From assembly GCA_964591605.1 (NCBI GenBank), contig CAZQEN010000208.1:1-13472 (forward strand): a DNA stretch of 13,472 nt, given 5' to 3'. The stretch comes from CAYLLT01 sp964591605. GTDB lineage: Bacteria > Planctomycetota > Phycisphaerae > UBA1845 > PWPN01. Positions 1 through 6,863 of the stretch are shown in pieces. A program made the translations under genes and the position numbers. The notes under the pieces are model-generated. The model was not told the DNA's origin and ran no database searches. It saw only the letters and a program-made list of their open reading frames with translations. Numbering within the stretch: the stretch's first letter is position 1; the number at the start of each line of letters is the position of its first letter.

Positions 1-162
1 GTCCAGCCCACGCTGTCGGCTGTCGCTGAGGGGAAGGGAATCCAGATGATCGTGCCCCGCGGTGCGAGCCTGTACGTGGCCCCCGACATCGACCTGACCA
101 ATGCGGTCATCGCTCAACTGAAGGCTCACCCGATCGCTCTGCCAACGGCCCCCGCAGAGTAG
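1..162 (+). CDS. OmpH/Skp-family periplasmic chaperone, C-terminal fragment
   Basis: The first 53 codons of the window, read in frame 1 to a TAG at 160-162, are the end of a gene that starts outside. The readable tail has the pattern 'EGKGIQMIVPRGASLYVAPDI' followed by 'DLTNAVIAQLK'. This matches the C-terminal region of OmpH/Skp-like proteins, where a beta strand ('IDLVL.....LYVSPDIDIT') precedes a last helix ('xxVIxxLN'). Skp-type proteins are periplasmic holdases that keep outer-membrane proteins soluble on the way to the BAM complex. The family call rests on this short tail alone; the coiled-coil tentacle region and signal peptide lie upstream of the window. After the helix comes a short Pro/Ala-rich tail (HPIALPTAPAE). 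No terminator is obvious directly after the stop. Confidence 0.6.
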   Translation, partial: VQPTLSAVAEGKGIQMIVPRGASLYVAPDIDLTNAVIAQLKAHPIALPTAPAE

Positions 163-346
163 CCGCGACACGGGCGGGGCCCAACATGCAGGTGCTTTAT
201 GAGAGTTGCGTTGTCGGGCAATCATTGTCTGCGGGGCATTGCGGCCCTTCCCAATCGAGGGGGCGCATGGCCGGCTCCGACGCCCCTCCCAGCTCCATCG
301 TGGCATATGACGTCAGGACCGGGTATCGAGGCAATGAGGTCGACTC

Positions 347-412
347 TTTCGGACGCTACGAGGTACACGGCTTCCGCGTTTCGGCCGTTTTAGCCGGGGG
401 TAGCGTCCGAAA
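347..412. repeat. perfect 13-bp inverted repeat, possible stem-loop
   Basis: The left arm TTTCGGACGCTAC (347-359) is exactly the reverse complement of GTAGCGTCCGAAA (400-412). The loop is 40 nt and holds a smaller pair, CGGCT (369-373) with AGCCG (392-396), so the RNA could form a long stem with an internal second stem. There is no T-run directly after it, so it is a poor fit for an intrinsic terminator. It lies about 50 bp to the left of the tRNA fragment. It could be a structured leader or ncRNA, a protein-binding site, or a remnant of a mobile element end. The sequence alone does not decide. Confidence 0.6.
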
Positions 413-464
413 CGCCTTGATGGAACCATTTGCAATTCAAATACTTGTGATTGTGCGGCGCGGA

Positions 465-508
465 GCATGGCATGCAAGAGGTCGTGGGTTCGACTCCCAT
501 CGGCTCCA
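465..508 (+). tRNA. 3' fragment of tRNA-Ala(GGC), 5' half missing
   Basis: This stretch contains an anticodon loop ATGGCAT (467-473, anticodon GGC) with the 3' strand of the anticodon stem GCAAG. After AGGTC comes a full T-arm, GTGGG-TTCGACT-CCCAT (484-500), then the acceptor 3' strand CGGCTCC and discriminator A at 508. CCA is not encoded. Upstream, the 5' strand of the anticodon stem pairs for only two bases (GC). There is no D-arm consensus (TAGCTCAG...GG) and no GGAGCCG acceptor strand at the right distance; GGAACCA at 422 fits only 5 of 7 pairs and would make an aberrant molecule. I read this as a non-functional 3' half of an alanine tRNA gene, as commonly left by integration of an element into a tRNA 3' end. 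Confidence 0.65.
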
Positions 509-798
509 TTCACCTGGACCCCTCCTCATCACTCGTGAAGAAAAACCTTTGTTTGGCGCGCCCCTCTGCGTCTTGACCCGTGGGTCGATCGGCTGGATCT
601 TGAGCGTTCCCGAGGACGAGCCGCGCGGGGGTGAGAGGAGCGCGGGCTTCCATGGCGGGCTGGTCGGGCCCCCAAAATGGTGCCCGCATCCCGCGATGCG
701 GCCGAAGACGTCATCCTCTGAAGCTCCCCGATCCGGCGTTTGACCGTCACAGCCGCCGCGTTGCCCGTGGATGAGCCCTTCGTGAGAGCAACGGGAGA

Positions 799-3318
799 AT
801 GGGCATCATGATGATCTCGTGGGGGTTCTTCACACTGGCGCTGGTCCTCGCTTCTTCTATCACTTCCGCGACCGGCGCGGCCGGCGAAGACTCCGGGACG
901 AGGGCCTCTCGCGATCCGGTCCCGGAATGCGCCGGCCGCCGCATCGAGAACTTCAACCGCGGCTGGCGGTTTGCGCGGAACGCGCAGCCGGGCGCACGAG
1001 GCGAAGCTTTTGACGACTCCTCGTGGCAGCCGGTCCGCCTTCCGCACGACTGGGCGATCGCCGGGCCGTACGAGCCCCGCGGAGATCCGCACACGGGCAA
1101 GCTCCCGTGGCGCGGCGAAGGCTGGTACCGCAAGCGGTTCGAACTCCCGTCGACTGACGCCGCCCGTCGCGTCTATCTCGACTTCGACGGCATCATGGCC
1201 ATGCCCGTCGTGTACGTGAACGGGCGGGAGGCCGGCCGCTGGGATTACGGCTACATGTCTTTTCGCGTCGATGCGACCGACTTCGTACGTTTCGACCGGC
1301 CCAACGTCGTGGCCGTTCACGTGGACACGCGTTCTCACACCTCACGCTGGTACCCGGGTGCGGGCATCTACCGAAAGGTCCAGCTCGTCGTCACGGGGCA
1401 GGTCCACATCGCGCACTGGGGCACCTTCATCACCACTCCCCGCATGGACGACGCCGAGGCCACAATACGCGTCCAGACCACGATGGAGAACCACGGATCC
1501 GCGCCCGCCGCCGTGGACATCGAAACCGTGATCCGGAACCCCGACGGCCTCCCTGTTGCCCAGGCGCGATCCGCCGCAACGGTGGCCCCGGGCGCGGCCG
1601 CCGACCTCGACCAAAGCCTCACCGTCTCGCGCCCGCAGCGGTGGGACGTGCAGTCGCCGCGGTTGTACCGCGCGCAGACCCGGATCCTGGACCGCGGCAA
1701 GACCCTGGATTGTCTGGAGACGCCGTTCGGCATCCGGCGCTGCGAGTTCACCGCGGCCGACGGCTTTCACCTCAACGGCCGCCGCCTCCAGTTGCACGGC
1801 GTGAACCTCCATCACGATCAGGGGCCGCTCGGCGCCGCGTTCTCGGTTCGCGCCATGCAGCGGCAGCTCGAGATCATGAAGGACATGGGCGTCAACGCCA
1901 TCCGCACGAGCCACAACCCGCCCGCGCCGGAGCTCCTGGACCTCTGCGATCACATGGGCTTCGTGGTCTGGGACGAGCTGTTCGACAAGTGGGACGGCAC
2001 GTCGACACGACCGGAAGGCGTTTCCATCCTCGATCACGGCAGAAAACAGGTCCGCAACTTCGTCCGGCGCGACCGGAATCATCCGTCCGTCGTCGTGTGG
2101 AGCGCAGGCAACGAGATCTGGGATCTGGAGGGTGGCAAACTCGATGATCCACCCGGGCTGCTCGGGCAGATGGTCGCGGCGTTCAAGGAGGAGGACCCGA
2201 CGCGGCCGGTCACGCTGGCCCACGCCGTGCCCGAATCCGCCCGGACGCCCCTGGACGACTCGCTGGAAGTCACCGGGTGGAACTACCGCCGCCGATATGC
2301 GATCTCCCGCGAGCGGCGGCCGGACCTGCCCATTGTCTACAGCGAGTCGGCCTCCGCGCTGAGCACGCGCGGCCATTACGAACTGCCGCACCCCGCGAAG
2401 CAAGCCGACTATTCCACCTCATTGCGGATCACGTCCTACGATCGGTGCGCGGCCACGTGGGCAGACCTGGCCGACACCGAGCTGGCCCTGATGGAGCGGG
2501 ATCGGTTCGTCGCCGGTGAGTTCGTCTGGACCGGCTTCGACTACCTCGGCGAGCCGGTGCCGTTCATCGCCCAGGGCTGGGGCAGCTTTACCAGGCGGAA
2601 GATCTCACCCGAGGAGGAATCCAGAAGCAGTCTCTTCGGGATCGTCGACCTCGTGGGGATTCCCAAGGACCGGTTCTATCTCTACCGGAGCTGCTGGGCC
2701 CCCGAGAAGACGACGATACACATCCTGCCCCACTGGAACTGGGCGGATCGTATCGGCCGCGTCGTGCCGGTGTACGTCTATACGAACGGGGATTCGGCAG
2801 AGCTGTTTCTGAACGGAGCCTCGCTCGGACGGAAAAGCAAGAACCCTCCCGCACAGGAGGTCATGGATCGGTACCGTCTTCGTTGGGAAGACGTCCTCTA
2901 CGAGCCTGGCGAGGTCCGGGCCATCGCCTACAAGGATGGCGTCAGGCTCGGCGAAGCCGCGGTTCGAACGGCGGATCCGCCCGCCGTTCTGCGTCTGAGG
3001 CCGGATCGCGACTCGCTACGAGCCGATGGCGAGGACCTCTGTTATGTTCTGGTCGAGGCGACCGACGGGCATGGCACCTTCTGCCCGCTGGCCATGAATC
3101 CTGTGACCTTCGAGCTCACCGGCCCCGCGGCGATCGCCGGCGTCGGCAACGGCGACCACCACTTCCCGGCGGAGTTTGATGGCGATCGCGTCGAACTGTT
3201 CTACGGGAAGGCGATGTTGATCGTGCGGGCGGAGGAAGGCGCGGGAGGGGTGGTCAGCATCACCGCAAGATGCGAGGGTCTTCCATCCGCGACGGCATCG
3301 CTTCAGACTCGACCCTGA
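799..3318 (+). CDS. exported glycoside hydrolase family 2 enzyme, beta-galactosidase-like
   Basis: An 839-residue GH2 protein. The N-terminus has a hydrophobic signal peptide (FFTLALVLASS), so the enzyme is probably exported. Order of parts: jelly-roll sugar-binding domain (about 50-210, with 'LPHDWAI' and 'GWYRKRFELP'), Ig-like sandwich (about 215-315), TIM barrel (about 320-600), DUF4982-like domain (about 640-700, 'VYTNGDSAELFLNG') and a C-terminal Ig-like domain. The barrel carries 'GVNLHHD', 'RTSHNPP', the acid/base Glu in 'SAGNE' (E439) and a likely nucleophile Glu in 'YSESASALSTRG' (E516). It should cleave terminal beta-linked sugars, most likely beta-galactosides, but GH2 also includes glucuronidases and mannosidases. 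GGGAG at 793-797 is too close to the ATG at 799. In-frame ATGs at 808 and 811 have better spacing and keep the signal peptide, so the true start may be there. Confidence 0.9.
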   Translation: MGIMMISWGFFTLALVLASSITSATGAAGEDSGTRASRDPVPECAGRRIENFNRGWRFARNAQPGARGEAFDDSSWQPVRLPHDWAIAGPYEPRGDPHTGKLPWRGEGWYRKRFELPSTDAARRVYLDFDGIMAMPVVYVNGREAGRWDYGYMSFRVDATDFVRFDRPNVVAVHVDTRSHTSRWYPGAGIYRKVQLVVTGQVHIAHWGTFITTPRMDDAEATIRVQTTMENHGSAPAAVDIETVIRNPDGLPVAQARSAATVAPGAAADLDQSLTVSRPQRWDVQSPRLYRAQTRILDRGKTLDCLETPFGIRRCEFTAADGFHLNGRRLQLHGVNLHHDQGPLGAAFSVRAMQRQLEIMKDMGVNAIRTSHNPPAPELLDLCDHMGFVVWDELFDKWDGTSTRPEGVSILDHGRKQVRNFVRRDRNHPSVVVWSAGNEIWDLEGGKLDDPPGLLGQMVAAFKEEDPTRPVTLAHAVPESARTPLDDSLEVTGWNYRRRYAISRERRPDLPIVYSESASALSTRGHYELPHPAKQADYSTSLRITSYDRCAATWADLADTELALMERDRFVAGEFVWTGFDYLGEPVPFIAQGWGSFTRRKISPEEESRSSLFGIVDLVGIPKDRFYLYRSCWAPEKTTIHILPHWNWADRIGRVVPVYVYTNGDSAELFLNGASLGRKSKNPPAQEVMDRYRLRWEDVLYEPGEVRAIAYKDGVRLGEAAVRTADPPAVLRLRPDRDSLRADGEDLCYVLVEATDGHGTFCPLAMNPVTFELTGPAAIAGVGNGDHHFPAEFDGDRVELFYGKAMLIVRAEEGAGGVVSITARCEGLPSATASLQTRP

Positions 3319-3377
3319 GCGCGCTCACTCTGCACCGAGGGCAATCGAGGGGGCCTCCCGTTCGGTGGACTGCCGGG

Positions 3378-3383
3378 TATAAT
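3378..3383 (+). promoter_or_regulatory. possible -10 box (TATAAT) of the pseudopilin gene
   Basis: A perfect TATAAT lies in the 113-nt gap between the GH2 stop and the likely ATG at 3432. It would give a leader of roughly 40 nt. No good -35 hexamer is found 16-18 nt upstream (the region reads CCTCCCG), so the call rests on the -10 match and its position. It suggests the pseudopilin gene can be transcribed separately from GH2. Confidence 0.35.
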
Positions 3384-3431
3384 GGCCATATCAGGTTTGC
3401 CGTCGGCGTCGCTGTCTTTCGGTCACTCATC

Positions 3432-4352
3432 ATGCGGCGAATTCAAGCTCGTTCCAGGGCTTTCACACTCCTTGAAGTGCTGGTGGTGGTCGCCATTCTG
3501 GCCGTGCTGGTCGCCATCCTGGCGCCTTCGCTGGAGCGGGCACGGTCTCAGAGCAAGGCGACCCAGTGCCTGTCGAACATGCGCCAACTGGCCTACGGCT
3601 GGAACATGTACAGCGACGATAACCGGGACATCATGATGCCCGGCCGGCACTGCTACGAGGGCGCCTCGTTCACCGACCCGGTCAACTGGCTGGACATCGG
3701 GAACGGACGCAAGTACTGCCCGCGCGGCTTTGCCGTTCTGGGCAGGTATCTTCGCACCTTCGCGTTCAAAAAACCCAGCACCACCGACGACCGCCAGGAT
3801 TACGATGCCAGCCCGGTCTATCAGTGCTCAGCCGCTCCCACGTGGGTGGACGAGCGCAACTACTGTTACGGCTATAACCACCAGTTCCTGGGTAATAACC
3901 GCCGCAAGTCCGAGACTTCGCCCTTCTACAACTTCCCCCGAAACCGATCAAGGCTGAAGGTCCCTGACGGAACGGTGGTGTTCGGCGACTCGCTGGGCAC
4001 GGCGGCGGGAGTGGCACAGGCGGACCGGCTGCCCTACGAGAACGACGGCCGGGACGTCCGGCAGCTCGGCAACCACGCCTGGGTTCTGGATCCTCCGCGC
4101 CTCACGCCGACCTCGGACCGCGGGACCTTCAAGCCCAGTCCCCGTACCGCGGTGGATCCCCGGCACATGACGAAGGCCAACGTCGCGTTTGCCGACGGAC
4201 ACGGGACCAGCATGACCCCGTATAACCTCGGCTATCGGCTTCTGGAGAACGGTGCATACGTGGACCTGGAAACCGTGAGCGACGTCCCCGGCAACCGCTT
4301 CTTCAGCGGGTTGGGCGCGGATGCTCCCCCGCCAGACAAACCGCTGGATTAG
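3432..4352 (+). CDS. pseudopilin-like protein with prepilin N-terminus and H-X9-DG motif
   Basis: A 306-residue protein if started at the ATG at 3432. The frame is open further upstream to 3270, but that part overlaps the end of GH2 and lacks sense. The start gives a short basic leader, MRRIQARSRA, and then FTLLEVLVVVAILAVLVAILAP, the type IV prepilin methylation and membrane segment. Cleavage is expected before F11, with Ala at -1 instead of the usual Gly, and Glu is kept at position +5. Near the C-terminus 'HMTKANVAFADG' (H245 to G256) is the H-X9-DG motif of a pseudopilin-like family greatly expanded in planctomycetes. Such proteins are thought to be processed by a prepilin peptidase and sit in the inner membrane facing the periplasm; their function is unknown. 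It follows GH2 on the same strand and converges on the GH44 gene with a 47-nt gap. No clear ribosome binding site is visible. Confidence 0.88.
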   Translation: MRRIQARSRAFTLLEVLVVVAILAVLVAILAPSLERARSQSKATQCLSNMRQLAYGWNMYSDDNRDIMMPGRHCYEGASFTDPVNWLDIGNGRKYCPRGFAVLGRYLRTFAFKKPSTTDDRQDYDASPVYQCSAAPTWVDERNYCYGYNHQFLGNNRRKSETSPFYNFPRNRSRLKVPDGTVVFGDSLGTAAGVAQADRLPYENDGRDVRQLGNHAWVLDPPRLTPTSDRGTFKPSPRTAVDPRHMTKANVAFADGHGTSMTPYNLGYRLLENGAYVDLETVSDVPGNRFFSGLGADAPPPDKPLD

Positions 4353-4399
4353 CGCTTCAGTCATGCCGCGATGCCCGTGAGTGCCGGTGCCCGCGCAGC

Positions 4400-6670
4400 T
4401 CACGTATCGGACAGCCCGACGCACTCCGGGTCCTGGGGGACGCCGGGCGCAGTCAGGCACCGCTGAAGTGCACCGAAATCATCCTGGTCCACGTCATGAT
4501 CGCGGTCGAAGTCGGCCTGATCGCAGCGTGCAGGGTCGGTGAGGGGAATGGAGGGCCCGGAGGCGCAGTCGATGAACAGGGCCACGTCGGCGGCATTCAC
4601 GAGTCCGTCGTCGTCGAAATCGCCGGCGAGGTCGGCCGGCAGCACCAGGAGCGTGATCGAGGCCGCCGGCAGGGTGACCGGCAGCAGCCCGCCGCTGACC
4701 ACCAGGTCCGGCTCGTGAACGATGCGGGTCAGGTCGGCGCCGCTGTAGCGATAGACGCGGGCAGATCCCCGATGCGCGAAGTTCTGCAGCGTCAGGTTGC
4801 AGGTGAGGTTGAATCCGACCTTGTTGACGAGCATGACCGCGAGACTGCTGTCGCCCTGAATGGAGCCGTAGATCGACACCACGCCCTGGTCGCTGCTGGT
4901 GGAACCCACATAAAGGATGCCGAACTCGCCGCCGAGGCCGTCGTAGTTGCGGAACATCCGGAAGGCGTGGGCCTGAGGCTGGCTCGAGCTGAGTTCGCCC
5001 CAGAGGGCGGCCAGGTCCACCCGCTCGCGGGCCAGAATGCCCAGGACATCCGCCTGGGCCAGGGCCCCGTTGATGTGCTCGCCGCCGCCGAACTGGTACT
5101 CCCCGAGCGATACCTTCCGCCCCGGATAGTATTGATCGATCCACTGGCGCAAACGCGGGATCAGCCACACGGCCTTGTTGATCCAGCTCTCCTCCACGTA
5201 GGTGGGATCCCACAGGGCGCGGGTCGAGCGGAGCCGCAGCTCCTGCATGCTCTCATCGCCCACCCCGCCGAAGGCCAGGCCGGCCCCGCCCGGATAGTAA
5301 TGCGCGTCGAGGTAGTCGAGCAGTCCCTGCCCGGTGGTCTGTTCGTGCTGCCGCATCCGGTCCAGGAACCAGGCGGTCAGCGGAGGGTCGCCGGAAACGC
5401 CGGGGAGCTGCTGGCCGGCGGCCAGGTCGTTCCAGCCCACCGTAGGCCCGGCCATCACGGCGGCGGGGTCGGCCGCCCGGACGGCCGCACCGTACGACGT
5501 GCACAGGCTCAGCAGCTCGGCCGCGGTCAGGGCCTGCGGGTGCACGTCGCGGTGGACCGAGTCGTAGAAGTTGGGCTCGTTGTCATAGTTGTAGAACTTC
5601 ACCCCGCCGTTGGCCGCCGAACCGTACTTGCCCACGAGGTGCTGAATCCATGCCTGCACGAAGGCCGGCCCGACCGGGATATTCGCGTCGTTGGGATCGT
5701 TCCAGGTGATCCTGGTGCCATCGGTCTGGATCCCGTTGCCAGCATCCGGGTGCCAGGGCTCGGTCTGCTGCTGGGCGCCGTACTTGCTCACGCTGTAGCT
5801 CCAGCGCCAGACACGGTCTTTGGCCACCCACCCGATCATCGGCACGCACATGTAGCTCTCCATGCCGACGCTGAGATTATCCTCGACGAAGCGGTCGCTG
5901 CTCGAGCCGTCCGGGAGCAACTGCGGGTTGGGGTTGTCGGCGGGGATGCTCATGAAGTACCAGTCGGAGGCGTGATTGAAGGCATCGGCCATCCAGTTGT
6001 AGCGGGTGGTCATGTTCCCGCCCCAGCGGTTGACGGTGAGCTTGAGTTCGCTCGCCAGGGCCGGGTCGGCCCAGTTCATCCCGTAAATCAGCGGACTGAT
6101 CGGGTAGCGGCCCGCGGCGGCGTCCACCGACAACGCGGGCGGTGGAGGCGGCAGCGTGGGCACGGGCACGAAATCAATCGCGTCCAGATAGTACGGCGTC
6201 TGGACCGAACTGCTGTTGCACTGCCAGACGACGCCCGCAATCTGGCTGACGTTGAAGGTGCTGAGCGGGATCTCCACGTCGCGCCAACTGCCGGCGGCGG
6301 GCGGGGTCAGGACCGTGGCGGCGGAGCCCCCGCCCGAGGGCGTATAGCAGAAGACCCGGATGGATTGCCCGCCCGCCGTTCCCCCGTGGATGGAGAACCG
6401 CAGGGTGGTGTAGTCCGCGGTATTCAGGTAGGACCAGGTCTGAAGCCGCAGGGCTCCCCAGCCGGCGGTGTAAGTGACCCCGATCGAACGTGTCCCCGAG
6501 CGAACCGGGCTGGTGGCGGCGAAGTTGGCGTTCGTGCTCCAGGACCAGTTCTCCCAGCCAGCGGCCAGACTGTCGGTGTAAACGACCCGCGCCGGCGCAG
6601 CCAGTACGACAGCCGGGCACAGATTCAGCAGAACCAGGCAGAATCGAATCAGATCGTCCTCCGCGCCCAT
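4400..6670 (-). CDS. exported GH44 endoglucanase/xyloglucanase-like enzyme with C-terminal dockerin
   Basis: A 756-residue protein with the ATG at 6670. The frame continues upstream to 6823 but that part looks non-coding. Order: signal peptide (about 1-26, 'FCLVLLNLCPAVVLAAPA'), a beta-sandwich carbohydrate-binding-like domain (about 29-175), a proline linker, a GH44 catalytic domain (about 185-680) and a dockerin (about 683-756). GH44 marks are 'YPISPLIYGMNWAD', 'NRWGGNMTTRYNW', the acid/base Glu in 'YDNEPNFYDSVHRDVHP' (E365) and the nucleophile Glu in 'LGEYQFGGGEHINGALAQADV' (E524). The family cleaves beta-1,4-glucan backbones such as CMC and xyloglucan. The dockerin has two Ca-binding loops, 'DFDDDGLVNAAD' and 'DFDRDHDVDQDD', joined by a Cys-containing spacer of planctomycete type. 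No cohesin is in the window. The start is uncertain: a TATACT box touches the ATG, and GGAGG lies just inside the reading frame. Confidence 0.92.
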   Translation of the reverse strand: MGAEDDLIRFCLVLLNLCPAVVLAAPARVVYTDSLAAGWENWSWSTNANFAATSPVRSGTRSIGVTYTAGWGALRLQTWSYLNTADYTTLRFSIHGGTAGGQSIRVFCYTPSGGGSAATVLTPPAAGSWRDVEIPLSTFNVSQIAGVVWQCNSSSVQTPYYLDAIDFVPVPTLPPPPPALSVDAAAGRYPISPLIYGMNWADPALASELKLTVNRWGGNMTTRYNWMADAFNHASDWYFMSIPADNPNPQLLPDGSSSDRFVEDNLSVGMESYMCVPMIGWVAKDRVWRWSYSVSKYGAQQQTEPWHPDAGNGIQTDGTRITWNDPNDANIPVGPAFVQAWIQHLVGKYGSAANGGVKFYNYDNEPNFYDSVHRDVHPQALTAAELLSLCTSYGAAVRAADPAAVMAGPTVGWNDLAAGQQLPGVSGDPPLTAWFLDRMRQHEQTTGQGLLDYLDAHYYPGGAGLAFGGVGDESMQELRLRSTRALWDPTYVEESWINKAVWLIPRLRQWIDQYYPGRKVSLGEYQFGGGEHINGALAQADVLGILARERVDLAALWGELSSSQPQAHAFRMFRNYDGLGGEFGILYVGSTSSDQGVVSIYGSIQGDSSLAVMLVNKVGFNLTCNLTLQNFAHRGSARVYRYSGADLTRIVHEPDLVVSGGLLPVTLPAASITLLVLPADLAGDFDDDGLVNAADVALFIDCASGPSIPLTDPARCDQADFDRDHDVDQDDFGALQRCLTAPGVPQDPECVGLSDT

Positions 6671-6671
6671 C

Positions 6672-6699
6672 AGTATACCGCTGCTTGCGGCGGAACCAA
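6672..6699 (-). promoter_or_regulatory. possible promoter of the GH44 gene, overlapping its start
   Basis: On the minus strand TTGGTT (6699-6694) and TATACT (6677-6672) are separated by 16 nt. The -10 box ends one base before the ATG at 6670, so transcription from it would begin inside the annotated frame. Either translation starts later (a GGAGGA lies 5 nt before codon 7, CTG), or the box is a chance match and the real promoter is further upstream, in the 193-nt divergent gap. Confidence 0.3.
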
Positions 6700-6735
6700 G
6701 GCGATTATCCCGAAGTCGTTCGAGGGGCACTTCGT

Positions 6736-6764
6736 TTGACACGTGCGCCCGGACAGGCGATGAT
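6736..6764 (+). promoter_or_regulatory. sigma70-like promoter for the TIM-barrel protein gene
   Basis: A perfect TTGACA (6736-6741), a 17-nt spacer, and GATGAT (6759-6764, 4 of 6 to TATAAT) lie in the divergent gap, about 100 nt before the ATG at 6864. This is the best -35/-10 pair seen in the window. The gap is shared with the GH44 gene, so the two could be controlled together. Confidence 0.45.
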
Positions 6765-6863
6765 CCGCGCGGTCGTGGAACCGAGCCGAGCATCCCAGCC
6801 GGACGCGCGCCGTCTGGACCCATCGCCGAAGCGCCCCGCGATCATCTTTCCAGAGGTGCCCCC

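Larger units (their letters stand above)
163..798. other. long non-coding stretch with inverted repeat and tRNA fragment
   Basis: These 636 nt separate the chaperone gene from the GH2 gene. Open frames exist on both strands, but none has a recognisable domain, signal peptide or good start context, and the minus-strand frame across 313-513 is simply the antisense of a tRNA-derived sequence. What can be supported is a perfect 13-bp inverted repeat (347-359/400-412) and a 3' tRNA-Ala fragment (465-508), listed separately. The rest (163-346 and 509-798) shows nothing I can name. The GH2 promoter probably lies at the right end, but I could not find a matched -35/-10 pair. Confidence 0.6.

Noticed and set aside
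313..513. Minus-strand frame starting MNGADGSRTHDL
   Set aside because: This peptide is the well-known antisense translation of a tRNA 3' end, not a real gene.
186..743. Open frame of 185 codons on the plus strand
   Set aside because: It runs across the inverted repeat and the tRNA fragment, has no domain or ribosome binding site, and reads as random high-GC sequence.
252..3354. 13-nt direct repeat CAATCGAGGGGGC at 252-264 and 3342-3354
   Set aside because: Roughly one such exact 13-mer pair is expected by chance in a GC-rich sequence of this length, and flanking bases do not match.
4496..6739. A 747-codon open frame on the plus strand opposite GH44
   Set aside because: It is a high-GC shadow: the minus strand has the signal peptide, GH44 motifs and dockerin, while this frame has only Arg/Gly/Val-rich sequence.
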